From Prochlorococcus sp. AG-347-K18 (GTDB lineage Bacteria; Cyanobacteriota; Cyanobacteriia; PCC-6307; Cyanobiaceae), in contig QCCF01000003.1 of the NCBI GenBank assembly GCA_003281365.1, forward strand, positions 116,917-180,916: a stretch of DNA of 64,000 nucleotides, in the 5' to 3' direction. The first letter of the stretch is position 1. Each line of letters begins with the position of its first letter. Under the pieces are notes generated by a model that was not told where the DNA came from, searched no databases, and worked only from the letters and a program-made list of their open reading frames with translations. The translations under genes were made by a program, and so were the position numbers. Below are positions 53,299 through 63,573 of the stretch, one piece after another.

Positions 53299-54228
53299 AT
53301 GACTGCCACTTTTTCAAGGCCTAAAATCTCCAACTGGAAAACATCTGATATCCCCAACCTTACAGGCAAAACAGTATTAATTACTGGTTCAAATAGTGGT
53401 CTCGGATATTACACAGCAAAAGCCTTAGCCGAAAAAAATGCTCATGTAATTATTGCCTGTAGATCTCTAGAAAAAGCTAACCAAACTATCACAAAACTTA
53501 AAGGTCTTAATTCTGAAAGAATATTTACACCTTTAGAGTTAGATTTATCAGATTTAAAGAATGTTGTTGAAGTTCAGTCCAAAATTTTTGATGATTTTGA
53601 AAATTTGGATTTACTAATCAATAATGCAGGCATAATGCATCCACCTAAAACACTTAGTGCTCAGGGATATGAAATACAATTTGCAGTTAATCATTTAGCT
53701 CATATGCTTTTGACCTTAAAGCTTCTTCCAATTATTGAAAAAAAAGAGGAATCGAGAATAGTGACTGTTACTTCTGGTGCACAATTTTTTGGCAAAGTAG
53801 GTTGGCAAAATCTGAAAGCCGAGAACTACTACAATAAGTGGGAATCTTACTCGAATAGTAAATTAGCAAATGTAATGTTTGCTTTGGAACTGAATGAAAA
53901 CTTGAAGCAAAAAAATATACTTTCTTTAGCTGCTCACCCAGGGATTGCAAAAACAAACCTTTTTACTGCTCAAAAACCTAAACCTAATCCGATAGAAACA
54001 TTTACCATGGAATTATTTAGCCCTATTTTTCAATCTGCTGAAATGGGAGCTTTACCTCAACTTTTTGCAGCTACTTCACCAGATGCAAAAGGCGGTGATC
54101 ACTATGGTCCCAAATTTAATTTCAGAGGGTATCCAAAACTATCCCCAACTTCTCCTTTTGCCATTAATAAAAAAGAAAGAAAAAATTTATGGGAAAAAAG
54201 CCTTGAAATACTTAGTAACTTCTTATAA
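53299..54228 (+). CDS. short-chain dehydrogenase/reductase
   Basis: VLITGSNSGLGYYTAKALAEKNAHVIIACR, DLLINNAGIM, YSNSKLANVMFALEL. Confidence 0.95.
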   Translation: MTATFSRPKISNWKTSDIPNLTGKTVLITGSNSGLGYYTAKALAEKNAHVIIACRSLEKANQTITKLKGLNSERIFTPLELDLSDLKNVVEVQSKIFDDFENLDLLINNAGIMHPPKTLSAQGYEIQFAVNHLAHMLLTLKLLPIIEKKEESRIVTVTSGAQFFGKVGWQNLKAENYYNKWESYSNSKLANVMFALELNENLKQKNILSLAAHPGIAKTNLFTAQKPKPNPIETFTMELFSPIFQSAEMGALPQLFAATSPDAKGGDHYGPKFNFRGYPKLSPTSPFAINKKERKNLWEKSLEILSNFL

Positions 54229-54489
54229 ATTTTTCATTTTTACTAATTTTAGAAAATACTTCAAGATATGTAATTCACTTTCTGAGAGTTTCATAAATTC
54301 TGTTAAGGCATCATAATTTCTTTCATCAATTTTTTTTGACAATTGAATAAAACTATCATGGTTTTCATTAACAAAGCGCTCAGCAATCTGAGATGGAGTT
54401 AAACCTTGTTCTATTAATTCACCTGGAGCATTTTTCTCCCACTTTTCATAAAACCAAGAGAACCAATGTTTTGCAGTATTATCTTCCAT
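54223..54489 (-). CDS. small conserved hypothetical protein
   Basis: 88-aa ORF WFSWFYEKWEKNAPGELIEQGLTPSQIAERFVNENHDSF. Confidence 0.7.
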   Translation of the reverse strand: MEDNTAKHWFSWFYEKWEKNAPGELIEQGLTPSQIAERFVNENHDSFIQLSKKIDERNYDALTEFMKLSESELHILKYFLKLVKMKNL

Positions 54490-54589
54490 TAATTAACTTT
54501 TATTTGGCGAATTGTATAAATGCTAAAGAAAGACCTCATGATTGAATTAACCCTTAAACACACTTAATATAGATGCAATTATAAATTTA

Positions 54590-56026
54590 ATGATAGATAA
54601 TAGTCATTCAAGTAAAAGAAAAAATATTAATCTTGTAGTTGGATTAGGTAAATCTGGATTCTGGGCTGCTAAGTATTTGAGAAGCATAAATAAGAGAGTA
54701 ATTGTTTGGGAAAGTAAAGATGGGATAGAATTCTTAGAGAGAAAAACAGAATTGGAAAAACTCAATATACTAGTTTCTCTAAATAAAGAATTTGTATATG
54801 AAGAAATTGATCCTTTTGTGAAAGAGATTGAATCTGTCGTAATAAGTCCATCAATACCTTATGAACATAAAACAATTATTAACTTAAAAAAAAAGGGAAT
54901 TAAAGTAATTGGAGAAATTAACGTTGCTTGGGAAATTTTAAAAGACACAAATTGGATTGGTATTACTGGCACTAATGGCAAGACTACTGTTACTCATTTA
55001 CTAAGCCATATACTCAGCGAGACTGAATTATATGCTCCTTTTGCTGGAAATATTGGTACACCTTTATGTAAATATGCTTGCTCCAAAGAACACGAAAAAA
55101 TTGATTGGATTGTAGCAGAATTAAGCAGTTATCAAATAGAAATATCTCCAGAAGTAAAACCTAACATTGGAATCTGGACAACCTTCACAGAAGATCACCT
55201 TGAGAGACATAAAACTCTTGAAAACTATTTCAATATAAAAAAAAGCTTGTTAGAAAAATCAGATTTTAGAATTTATAATTATGACGATAAAAATCTAAGA
55301 AATCACTATAGTTCGCTATCAAGAGGGATTTGGATAACAACTAGTTTTAATAAATCAAATTTTATTCAATGCGATTATTGGATAGATGATAAAGAATACA
55401 TTGTTGAGAGAGGAAAAAGACTATTTAAACTTGAACATTTTTCTTTAAAAGGAATGCATAATCTTCAGAATCTTTTACTGGTAATAGCAGCAGCAAGAAA
55501 AGTTGGATTATCTGGAAAGAAGATTAAAGATTCTTTATCTAATTACAAACAACTCCCGCATAGGATGGAAACAATTTATAAAAATAATGATCTGGAAATA
55601 ATTAATGATAGTAAAGCTACAAATTTTGATTCATCTATTGCAGGAATAAGTTCGATTGAAGGTCATATAATAATAATTGCTGGGGGTAGATTAAAAGGCA
55701 ATGAATATAGTGAGTGGATAAAAGTTGTGAAGAAAAAAGTTAAATGTATTTTCCTTTTTGGAGAAAGTTCAAAAGTCCTAAAAATGGCGCTTATAAATGG
55801 AGGATTTAAGAAAGATATTTTTGAATTTTCAGAACTCAGAGAGCTTTTAAATTTTGTTTTTAATTATTTACAAAATAATAAGGTTGGAACATTATTATTC
55901 TCACCTTCATGCTCTAGTTTTGATCAATTTAAAAATTATGAAGAGCGTGGAGATTATTTCAAAAAACTAATAAGAGAAAAATTAAAGGTTAATAAATCCA
56001 TTTTTTGTTCAAATATTGTTTCTTAA
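54590..56026 (+). CDS. murD: UDP-N-acetylmuramoylalanine--D-glutamate ligase
   Basis: [73 protein letters not shown]. Confidence 0.96.
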   Translation: MIDNSHSSKRKNINLVVGLGKSGFWAAKYLRSINKRVIVWESKDGIEFLERKTELEKLNILVSLNKEFVYEEIDPFVKEIESVVISPSIPYEHKTIINLKKKGIKVIGEINVAWEILKDTNWIGITGTNGKTTVTHLLSHILSETELYAPFAGNIGTPLCKYACSKEHEKIDWIVAELSSYQIEISPEVKPNIGIWTTFTEDHLERHKTLENYFNIKKSLLEKSDFRIYNYDDKNLRNHYSSLSRGIWITTSFNKSNFIQCDYWIDDKEYIVERGKRLFKLEHFSLKGMHNLQNLLLVIAAARKVGLSGKKIKDSLSNYKQLPHRMETIYKNNDLEIINDSKATNFDSSIAGISSIEGHIIIIAGGRLKGNEYSEWIKVVKKKVKCIFLFGESSKVLKMALINGGFKKDIFEFSELRELLNFVFNYLQNNKVGTLLFSPSCSSFDQFKNYEERGDYFKKLIREKLKVNKSIFCSNIVS

Positions 56027-56088
56027 TCTTCAGGTCGGTCATCACAACCGTCTTGCCTCTAGCGAATATTCACTTAATTGGTTAGATT

Positions 56089-56427
56089 TTGAATATAAAT
56101 AAATTAATAGCAATGAGTGAATCTAATAATTTACCTCAAGCAATAAGTCATAAAAAATTAAGTTATTTGATGCTTAAGGCACAAAAAGATTCTCATTTTT
56201 CTGATGAATTAGCTGAAATTGAAAGCCCCGAAAAAAGAGAATTTGAAGAGTTAATTAACAGTTGGGAAGATTCAACTAAGAAAGTAATTAATGAGTTGTC
56301 AAAAAGAAAAGAAAATTTACTAAAAGATAAATCACCAAATTCTTTGATAGCTCTTGGCGCTATGGAAGTCCACCTTAATATGGCTTTGCAAGCCCTAAAT
56401 GCATTTAATAAAGGAGTTGATGGGTAA
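56089..56427 (+). CDS. conserved hypothetical protein
   Basis: 112-aa charged helical ORF; likely start MSESNN at 56113. Confidence 0.65.
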   Translation: MNINKLIAMSESNNLPQAISHKKLSYLMLKAQKDSHFSDELAEIESPEKREFEELINSWEDSTKKVINELSKRKENLLKDKSPNSLIALGAMEVHLNMALQALNAFNKGVDG

Positions 56428-56441
56428 TAGAAATAGATAAA

Positions 56442-57173
56442 CTATAAGGAAGGCATAGAAAATAAGAGGAAATCTACTTTCTTTTCAGTGTCTATAGAGA
56501 CATCATCATAATGATTTACTTCAAACCCTAAACCATCTCCAGATGAGAGAAAAATATTTGAATTTGGGTCTTTACTTTTTAATAAAAGATTGCCTTCAAT
56601 TATTTGTATCCAATTATATTTATAGATTTTTGATGGCAATTTTTTTTCTTTATTAGGTCTATACTTACAACGCCATAAGGAGATATCTTGATTTATTAAA
56701 AGTTTATTTTTTCCATCTTCGTAATCAATAATGAGATTCTCTCCTATTCCATTTTTAAATGATGTTTGCTTATAGTCAGGCTCAAGATTACTTTTTTTGG
56801 GATAAATCCAAATCTGAAATAACTTACAGAGTTTATTCTCCTCATTTTTCTCACTATGAGTAATTCCAGTACCAGCTGACATAACTTGTACTTCATTTTC
56901 ATAAATTTTTCCTGAATTATTTAATGAGTCCCGATGAGTAATTGCACCTTTAGTTACAATTGTAATTATCTCCATATCTGAATGAGAATGCATATTAAAG
57001 CCAGAATTTGGAGAAATAGTATCTTCATTTATGACTCTAATATTCCCAAAATTATCCCATTTTGGATCCCTATGCTCTGCGAAAGAAAATGTATGCATTG
57101 AATGCAGCCAATCTCTTCTTGATAAGAATCTATCATCGGATTTTCTTATTTTAATAATATTAAAAACCATCAA
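56442..57173 (-). CDS. pirin-family bicupin protein
   Basis: HTFSFAEHRDPKWDNFGNIRVINEDTISPNSGFNMHSHSDMEIITIVTKGAITHRDSLNNSG...MSAGTGITHSEKNEE. Confidence 0.95.
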   Translation of the reverse strand: MMVFNIIKIRKSDDRFLSRRDWLHSMHTFSFAEHRDPKWDNFGNIRVINEDTISPNSGFNMHSHSDMEIITIVTKGAITHRDSLNNSGKIYENEVQVMSAGTGITHSEKNEENKLCKLFQIWIYPKKSNLEPDYKQTSFKNGIGENLIIDYEDGKNKLLINQDISLWRCKYRPNKEKKLPSKIYKYNWIQIIEGNLLLKSKDPNSNIFLSSGDGLGFEVNHYDDVSIDTEKKVDFLLFSMPSL

Positions 57174-57260
57174 AAATTAAATAAACGAAATTTTAAATAA
57201 TGAAAGAGTTATTTGTAAAATTTTTTTTATAAATTGTTCCTAAAAAAGCAAATATCGAAT

Positions 57261-57389
57261 TTAAAGATTTATTTTACTCTGAGCTTTAGTAGCCTTTATC
57301 AATATTTTTTTTGCTTCATTTCTTGTAAGGCATTTTTCCGCTTTTACATTTAAGTTTTTAAGTTTTTGCAGTTGCTTCGCGTTACCCAT
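57261..57389 (-). CDS. microprotein (42 aa)
   Basis: MGNAKQLQKLKNLNVKAEKCLTRNEAKKILIKATKAQSKINL; read directly from the minus strand, not in track. Confidence 0.5.
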   Translation of the reverse strand: MGNAKQLQKLKNLNVKAEKCLTRNEAKKILIKATKAQSKINL

Positions 57390-57454
57390 AATTTACTCTA
57401 ATTTTGAACCTTATAGTAACATAAATTAAATTTAATTGCCTTAAAAGCTTTGCT

Positions 57455-57997
57455 TCAAATCATTTGTAAAGCTTTTAGAATTGAGTTATCAGAACAATAT
57501 AGAGGATGTATAGGATTATCTTTGATTGTTTTCTTGATTAAAAGCGGTCCAAGAGGATTATCAAAATTATTTTTCCTAATTAAGTTATATTGCATTATTT
57601 TTTTTGATATTCTTTTATTTCTATTTAGAAATTTCCCTTTGTTACCCCAACCTAACCATAAATCACAATTTTTATTTTCAGACCAGTGTTTTAAATTTTT
57701 ACAAATATGATTATTATTTAGATACCCAACAGGGTTTTTGTGATTAAAAAGTCTTTCTGGATTACTTGAAATTAGAGCAAATAGATTGATTAACTTTACT
57801 TTGCCATAATTATTATTTTTCGAAATTTTGATTATCTTTTTTGTTGTATTATCCAAGAAAACTTCATCTGATAATGAAGGATTTAAACCAACAAAAATAA
57901 TTTCCTTTGTAGATTTAGAGATCTTATAGCTTAAACTCCATCTGTATAGTTTGTTAGCGCTTATTAAACAATTTCTTTCTAAAAATAAATTTTTCAA
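57455..57997 (-). CDS. DUF1643-like protein
   Basis: EIIFVGLNPSLSDEVFLDNTTKKII...VKLINLFALISSNPERL...LWLGWGNKG. Confidence 0.8.
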   Translation of the reverse strand: MKNLFLERNCLISANKLYRWSLSYKISKSTKEIIFVGLNPSLSDEVFLDNTTKKIIKISKNNNYGKVKLINLFALISSNPERLFNHKNPVGYLNNNHICKNLKHWSENKNCDLWLGWGNKGKFLNRNKRISKKIMQYNLIRKNNFDNPLGPLLIKKTIKDNPIHPLYCSDNSILKALQMI

Positions 57998-58479
57998 CCT
58001 AGACCTACACCTCTAGCCATAAGAGTGGCAAACAAAGGTATTGTTGCAAAGCCCACTAATTCAGTAGTAATTATGAGTCTGAACCTCTTAACTAGGTTTT
58101 CTGAAATTTCAGGTAGTTTATTCTTACTTAGTGGAATTGCCCAGAGGATATATGTTGTTGTTGGGTATAAAGAAAGTAATCCCACCAAAATATAAAGAGA
58201 AACCTTTATCCAAAACACAGGATTACCTGTATAGAAATCACCTCCTTGCCCAAAATACTTAACACGCAAAATCCCAGTAACTAATATTGCAACTCCTGCT
58301 AAACCATAAATCACATCTGCAACTATCATCGATATCGTCTGATTTCTATTAAGACCTACTTTGAGAGTCAATCTTTCAAATAAAAGAGAACCGAAACACA
58401 AAATAATTCCTAGATAATGAACATATGCTACTAATGCACTTTTAGCTATTTCGCCTGTAAATAAAGTTCCTAATAACAT
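57994..58479 (-). CDS. DUF2214-like membrane protein
   Basis: Four-helix membrane protein with AYVHYLGIILCFGSLLFERL. Confidence 0.8.
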   Translation of the reverse strand: MLLGTLFTGEIAKSALVAYVHYLGIILCFGSLLFERLTLKVGLNRNQTISMIVADVIYGLAGVAILVTGILRVKYFGQGGDFYTGNPVFWIKVSLYILVGLLSLYPTTTYILWAIPLSKNKLPEISENLVKRFRLIITTELVGFATIPLFATLMARGVGLG

Positions 58480-58567
58480 TTTCTAGTCAAAATTTATACA
58501 ATACTAACCACCAAATAGAGAATTTGTTTAGAAAATAGATTAAACAATAAAAACCAAAGTATTAAAT

Positions 58568-59317
58568 CTAGGAATCTAAATACCTTTTTTGACCATCTTC
58601 AAAAAAATCTTTTTTATTCCATACTTCGATTACATCTGGGAAATGTTTTTCCATACAATTATCACAAACCCCATGACTGAATCTGATATCACTAATTTTC
58701 GAAAGATATTTTTCTAAATGCATCCAATCGCCCTCCTTATTTTTAACCTCTCTGCAATATGAACATACAGATAAAATCCCTTCCTGTTTATGCAAATTAG
58801 ACAATGCATCCAGCAAGTTTAATGACTTTTTTCTAAGCTCTAAAAATGAAACTATTTGCTTAGATAATAATTCCATAATATTAAACTGTTGAGTAGTTAG
58901 ATTTCCTGGCTTTCTGTCTATTACACAAAGAGTTCCAAGCTTATTACCATCACTATTTCGAAGGGGAAAACCTGCATAAAAACGAATCTTTGGATCTCCA
59001 TTGACCAATGGATTATTTATAAATCTTTCATCTTGGAAAGCATCATTAATAATTAATGGACTATTCTCTTTTATTGCATGGGTACAAAAAGACCAATCTC
59101 TTCTAGTTTCTGATATTTGAAGTCCTATTTTGGATTTAAACCATTGTTTATCTTTGTCTACCAAAGTCATTAAAGAAATAGGCACATTACACGTTGTAGC
59201 AGCAATTTTTGTAATATCGTCATAACATGATTCGGGCTTGGTTCCCAAAATCCTATATTCTGCTAAAGCTTTTAATCTTCTTTCCTCTTCTTCTTTTTTT
59301 GATACAAGATTCTGCAT
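58568..59317 (-). CDS. GAF-domain protein with C-terminal Cys-rich module
   Basis: GAF: ICNVPISLMTLVDKDKQWFKSKIGL...FCTHAI...FYAGFPLRNSDGNKLGTLCVIDRKP; C-term CSYCREVKNKEGDWMHLEKYL...FSHGVCDNCMEKHFP. Confidence 0.9.
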   Translation of the reverse strand: MQNLVSKKEEEERRLKALAEYRILGTKPESCYDDITKIAATTCNVPISLMTLVDKDKQWFKSKIGLQISETRRDWSFCTHAIKENSPLIINDAFQDERFINNPLVNGDPKIRFYAGFPLRNSDGNKLGTLCVIDRKPGNLTTQQFNIMELLSKQIVSFLELRKKSLNLLDALSNLHKQEGILSVCSYCREVKNKEGDWMHLEKYLSKISDIRFSHGVCDNCMEKHFPDVIEVWNKKDFFEDGQKRYLDS

Positions 59318-59430
59318 TAATCTTCACCAATAATTAAAACTTTAAAATTAAAGTTTCTTCAAAAAACTTTTTCCGCCTAATACTTAATAAAAAGAAGATA
59401 AACTTATTGAATTGTTACTTATTGATTTGT

Positions 59431-60666
59431 TCATTGATGATTTAACTTTGAGACTGCCATCCCAGCGATCCATCCACTTGTCCAACAATGTTGAAAATTA
59501 AATCCACCCGTGATCCCATCAACATCTAAAACTTCTCCAGAAAAAAATAACCCTGGACAAATTAAGCTCTCCATACTTTTAAAATTAACTTCATTAATTT
59601 TTACGCCGCCAGACGTAACAAATTCCTCTCCAAATGGTCCTTTGCCCGAAATTATATATTTATCCTTTATTAGAATATTTATCATTTTTTCTCTTTCATC
59701 CGCCAGTAAATCAGCCCACTTTTTCTCCTTATCAATCCCTATTTTATTTAATAAAAAAATCCATAATCTTTTTGTTAATAGTGGCACAGGTCTACTGTTA
59801 ATTAGATTCACCTTGCCTTTATTCAATCTTAAATAGTTAACTTTATCTTTTAACTCCTCATAACTTAACGTAGACCATTTAATGATTAGATTAAATTTAT
59901 ATTTTTGGCTATAAAGTTCCCTTGCTGCGATTGATGAGAGTTTTAATACTACTGGCCCACTAAACCCCCAATGAGTTATTAGTAAATCACCTCTATTTTG
60001 AAAATTCTTATTGTTTAATTTAAATTCTATATCTATGCCCTTTATCGATACCCCACTACATTCATCTAAATTTGGTTCTTTTGTAGAAAAAGTAAAAAGC
60101 GATGGTACAGGTTTAACAATGTTGTGCCCAAGATTCTGAGCTAATTTATATCCGCTTGGATTACCACCAGTTGAAAGAATAATATTTTTTGAAGTTACCT
60201 TTGCTTTTTTAAGACTTAAAATATTGAATATATTATCTGGAGTTTTTGAAATTTCTTTTACAAAAAATTTTGTTATTATCTCTACGTTTTTTGATAAGGC
60301 ACTTTTTCTCAAACAATCAATAACATCTGAAGAAGAATTAGAAACTGGAAATACTCTTAGATCTTCCTCAATTTTTAATTTTAACCCTTTTTTCTCAAAC
60401 CAATCATATACATCTCCAGCAGCAAAACGATTAAATGATTCTAAGAGCTGAATTCCACCTCTGGGGTAATTCTCAACTAGTTCATTCGGTATCCATGTCG
60501 CATTAGTTACGTTACATCTTCCACCTCCACTAATCCTTACTTTCTCCATAAGTTTTGAAGTGCCTTCAAGAATTATTATTCTTTTTACCCCATTTTCAGC
60601 AGCAGTTATTGCTGTCATAAAACCGGCTGCACCGCCTCCAATAACTGCTAAATCAAAAGGTTCCAA
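59431..60666 (-). CDS. NAD(P)/FAD-dependent oxidoreductase, HI0933/BaiN family
   Basis: LAVIGGGAAGFMTAITAAENG, VRISGGGRCNVTNA, TSGGVKINEVNFKSMESLICPGLFFSGEVLDVDGITGGFNFQHCWTSGWIAG. Confidence 0.95.
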   Translation of the reverse strand: MEPFDLAVIGGGAAGFMTAITAAENGVKRIIILEGTSKLMEKVRISGGGRCNVTNATWIPNELVENYPRGGIQLLESFNRFAAGDVYDWFEKKGLKLKIEEDLRVFPVSNSSSDVIDCLRKSALSKNVEIITKFFVKEISKTPDNIFNILSLKKAKVTSKNIILSTGGNPSGYKLAQNLGHNIVKPVPSLFTFSTKEPNLDECSGVSIKGIDIEFKLNNKNFQNRGDLLITHWGFSGPVVLKLSSIAARELYSQKYKFNLIIKWSTLSYEELKDKVNYLRLNKGKVNLINSRPVPLLTKRLWIFLLNKIGIDKEKKWADLLADEREKMINILIKDKYIISGKGPFGEEFVTSGGVKINEVNFKSMESLICPGLFFSGEVLDVDGITGGFNFQHCWTSGWIAGMAVSKLNHQ

Positions 60667-60851
60667 AAACTTATAATTTAATATGCTTCAATCTGATAAT
60701 AGCAAGGAGTTACAAAGAAAAATTACTCCAAAAACCAAAAAAAAATAAATAAAAAAACCTTAAACCTTATCATAGATATCTGCAATTTACTAATTTTTAA
60801 ATTTCCAAAAAAATCAACGCAGTCGTTATTTTTATGCTTTAACTTAATTAA

Positions 60852-61088
60852 ATGATTCTAATATTTTCTTACGTTAAATATTCTGAGGCCAGTTTTCCTA
60901 TGACTAGCCAATATACGACTCTTCTTTTAATAACTTCTGTTATTTGGGTTCTACTATGGTTTGGATATAGACAAAACAAGATAAATGATGAGATCAAGAA
61001 AAAAGAAAAAGAAGAAAGAATTAATGCGAAAGTTCAAAGAAGAAAGAAATTAGAAAGTTTATACCCTAGTAATAAAAAAACTGTTTAA
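60852..61088 (+). CDS. small membrane protein with charged tail
   Basis: One TM then lysine/glutamate-rich tail; likely start MTSQYTTLLL. Confidence 0.55.
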   Translation: MILIFSYVKYSEASFPMTSQYTTLLLITSVIWVLLWFGYRQNKINDEIKKKEKEERINAKVQRRKKLESLYPSNKKTV

Positions 61089-61114
61089 AATTAAAAAAAT
61101 ATTTTTAAGTAGAT

Positions 61115-61213
61115 ATGAAAACAAATAATTTCAAATCAATAATTCAGTATTTACCAGGGATATTGATTCTTATGTATGTATTCTTTTTAGCATTTACTCA
61201 ATTTATACAATAA
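61115..61213 (+). CDS. microprotein (32 aa, single TM)
   Basis: MKTNNFKSIIQYLPGILILMYVFFLAFTQFIQ. Confidence 0.4.
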   Translation: MKTNNFKSIIQYLPGILILMYVFFLAFTQFIQ

Positions 61214-61234
61214 AATTTCTAAGAATTATTCGTT

Positions 61235-62107
61235 TTGATTGGAATTCTTTCTGCTTTTGGCGCTGCTACATCTTGGACTTATGCATGTTTTATTTGGCGC
61301 TCGCAAACTCAAAAATACAAATCAATAGATATTAATTTAATAAAAAATATAATAGCTTTTTTAGTTTTTATACCTGCTTTTATTAATCTAAGTTCAACTA
61401 CTGAATTTAAAAACATATTTATCCTACTAATTAGTGGAATAATAGGTATTGGTTTAGGTGATACTTTCTACCTAAAGTCATTACAAACAATTGGCACAAG
61501 AAAAACTTTATCTATAGAAACTCTTTCTCCCTTAATAGCTGCTTTTTCAGGGGAAATTTTTATTAATGAAAATTTAACAACTAAATCATGGCTAGGAATA
61601 ATCATAGTATCGATTTCGCTATTCATAATTCTCAAAAAAGGTAATGATTTAAAAGGGGGAAACTCCTCTTATTCAGGAAAAAATAACTTTAAAATTTTTG
61701 TTTTTCCTTTTTTATCAGTTTTATGTGCTGTTCTTGGAGGCCTTTTTTCAAGAATGGTTTTCCTTCAAAGCAATTTATCTCCTTTCCTTACAACTGAGAT
61801 AAGATTGTTAGGTGCAATAATTTTTTTATTTAGTCTAAAAGGATTTAAGATTAATTTTTTTTTAAAAAACATAGAAAAAAAACAACAAAAAAGATTTTTG
61901 ATTTCAATACTTCTTGGAACCAATATAGGAATATTGCTACAACAAGTTGTTTTTAAAACCCTTCCCATAGGTATAGGGTGGGCTTTATTAAGCACATCTC
62001 CAGTAATTTCTTTATTTTTTGCTAAGAATGAGGAAAAAGAAATTACCAAAAAAATAATATTTTTTACTTGTTTTTTATTTTTTGGCTTGACATTAATAAT
62101 TCTTTAA
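61235..62107 (+). CDS. EamA/DMT-superfamily transporter
   Basis: About ten TM helices, repeated EamA-like halves (LGDTFYLKSLQTIGTRKTLSIETLSPLIAAFSGEIFINE); TTG start. Confidence 0.85.
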   Translation: MIGILSAFGAATSWTYACFIWRSQTQKYKSIDINLIKNIIAFLVFIPAFINLSSTTEFKNIFILLISGIIGIGLGDTFYLKSLQTIGTRKTLSIETLSPLIAAFSGEIFINENLTTKSWLGIIIVSISLFIILKKGNDLKGGNSSYSGKNNFKIFVFPFLSVLCAVLGGLFSRMVFLQSNLSPFLTTEIRLLGAIIFLFSLKGFKINFFLKNIEKKQQKRFLISILLGTNIGILLQQVVFKTLPIGIGWALLSTSPVISLFFAKNEEKEITKKIIFFTCFLFFGLTLIIL

Positions 62108-62184
62108 CCTCTGAGTTAATGTAATAAATACTCATGTTAACAGAAATCAGATTAAATAAAATTATTCTATAAATACCAATAAGA

Positions 62185-62301
62185 ATGAAAATTTTAAAGA
62201 AAAAAGGAATTGGCACATTCGAACTATATGTTATTTTTCTAAGCTGCATTTATGCAGGCTTTATATGTTATAAATCTCTAATAAATGTTTTATTTACTTG
62301 A
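62185..62301 (+). CDS. microprotein (38 aa, single TM)
   Basis: MKILKKKGIGTFELYVIFLSCIYAGFICYKSLINVLFT. Confidence 0.4.
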   Translation: MKILKKKGIGTFELYVIFLSCIYAGFICYKSLINVLFT

Positions 62302-62303
62302 AA

Positions 62304-62438
62304 TTAATTAATTTTTTGGAATGATTTAATTAACTTACCTCCATCTTGATCATCATCATCATTTGACGAGAAAAATAGAAAAAATATCCCTAGAGAAGCT
62401 ATAGATAATGAAATTGATAATACAGAAAGCTCATCCAT
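62304..62438 (-). CDS. microprotein with DDDDQDGG tail (44 aa)
   Basis: MDELSVLSISLSIASLGIFFLFFSSNDDDDQDGGKLIKSFQKIN; TM helix plus acidic motif shared with 63574..63756. Confidence 0.6.
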   Translation of the reverse strand: MDELSVLSISLSIASLGIFFLFFSSNDDDDQDGGKLIKSFQKIN

Positions 62439-62600
62439 AAATTCAAATTTTTTTTATAATAGACAAAAAAATAAAAGACAGTAAACAAATACACATTCTC
62501 GAAAATAAAAAATTCTTTTTTTCTATAAAATAATTAAATTTTATACCTGAGCTATTTCCTAAAAGTTCTAATCACCTCTCCTTGTAGTTCAAGCACAATA

Positions 62601-62834
62601 ATTCAGAATGGAATAAAAAGTTGGCATATCTAGTAATGTGAGCCAAGTAAATTTCAATAAAATTAAAATGCCAAATAAATTTGCTTAATTATTCAATGCC
62701 AAGCGAAAATAAGTACTAAAAATGATGAAATTTATTTTATTAAAGCTGGAGATCTAATTGAGTTTCATACTGGACTTAACTGCGAATGGGAAGAAACCAA
62801 AAGTATCAAAAAACATTATCGATACGGTAGCTAG
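62601..62834 (+). pseudogene. cupin (cupin_3/DUF861-like) pseudogene
   Basis: Single frame: IQNGIKSWHI**CEPSKFQ*N*NAK*ICLIIQCQAKISTKNDEIYFIKAGDLIEFHTGLNCEWEETKSIKKHYRYGS*. Confidence 0.75.
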
Positions 62835-62926
62835 ATTTAAGAAAAAAGATACTTTCTTGTTTTATTATTAAGTCAATAGAGATAAAATGTAGTTAAGACA
62901 AAATTTTCAAAAGGAAAACTAATATT

Positions 62927-63097
62927 ATGCCTTTTACTGATCAAGAGTATTTTGAGGTTTTCGAGAAGAACGGAGTAGTAAAAAAAGCCTATGAAAATAT
63001 TAAGCAAATTTGCATTGATTTACAAGAACAAACAAATTGTCCTGAAGAAGACCTAAGAGATTTTCTTGTGTTTATTTCTAGAAATTGGAATAAGTAA
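62927..63097 (+). CDS. small hypothetical protein (56 aa)
   Basis: MPFTDQEYFEVFEKNGVVKKAYENIKQICIDLQEQTNCPEEDLRDFLVFISRNWNK. Confidence 0.6.
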   Translation: MPFTDQEYFEVFEKNGVVKKAYENIKQICIDLQEQTNCPEEDLRDFLVFISRNWNK

Positions 63098-63162
63098 TAA
63101 TTTACAAGCCTTTTAAAATACTGGATTTAAATTATCAATTTATTTCCCTCACTAAAAAACCT

Positions 63163-63294
63163 CTAATCTAATTCTTTTTTTGGCTTAGTATTTATACTTG
63201 AAGTTCCCTTAGCAGCTGAAACGAAGAAAAAGAAGCCTACAATTCCAGATATACCAAATATCGCAGCCAAAGGATCAAAAGTGAAAGAAAACAT
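63163..63294 (-). CDS. small membrane protein (43 aa)
   Basis: MFSFTFDPLAAIFGISGIVGFFFFVSAAKGTSSINTKPKKELD; internal ATG of the tracked 60-aa ORF. Confidence 0.6.
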   Translation of the reverse strand: MFSFTFDPLAAIFGISGIVGFFFFVSAAKGTSSINTKPKKELD

Positions 63295-63573
63295 AGAATT
63301 TATAAAATCAAGATAAATAATAGTTTTTGAATCAAAATTGTACAATTATTGTTAAGTATAAAAATTAACAATTACAAGATTCATTATGTCATTAATAGTA
63401 TTTTAATAGGTGAAAGAAAATTCTTATTTGAATTCATAGTTAAGTATAAAATATCAATACATACCAAATTTTTACTCTTAGGTAAGGAAAGTTTAAAAGA
63501 ATATTTATGGAAATATTAAATACCATTACCTAAAAGATCCACAATTGGTTTTTCTTTTAATTATTATTGTTAT

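Noticed and set aside
56030-56080. GC-rich stretch GGTCGGTCATCACAACCGTCTTGCC after murD
   Set aside because: Considered as a tRNA/ncRNA or terminator; only a 4-bp CGGT/ACCG stem, no T run, no cloverleaf.
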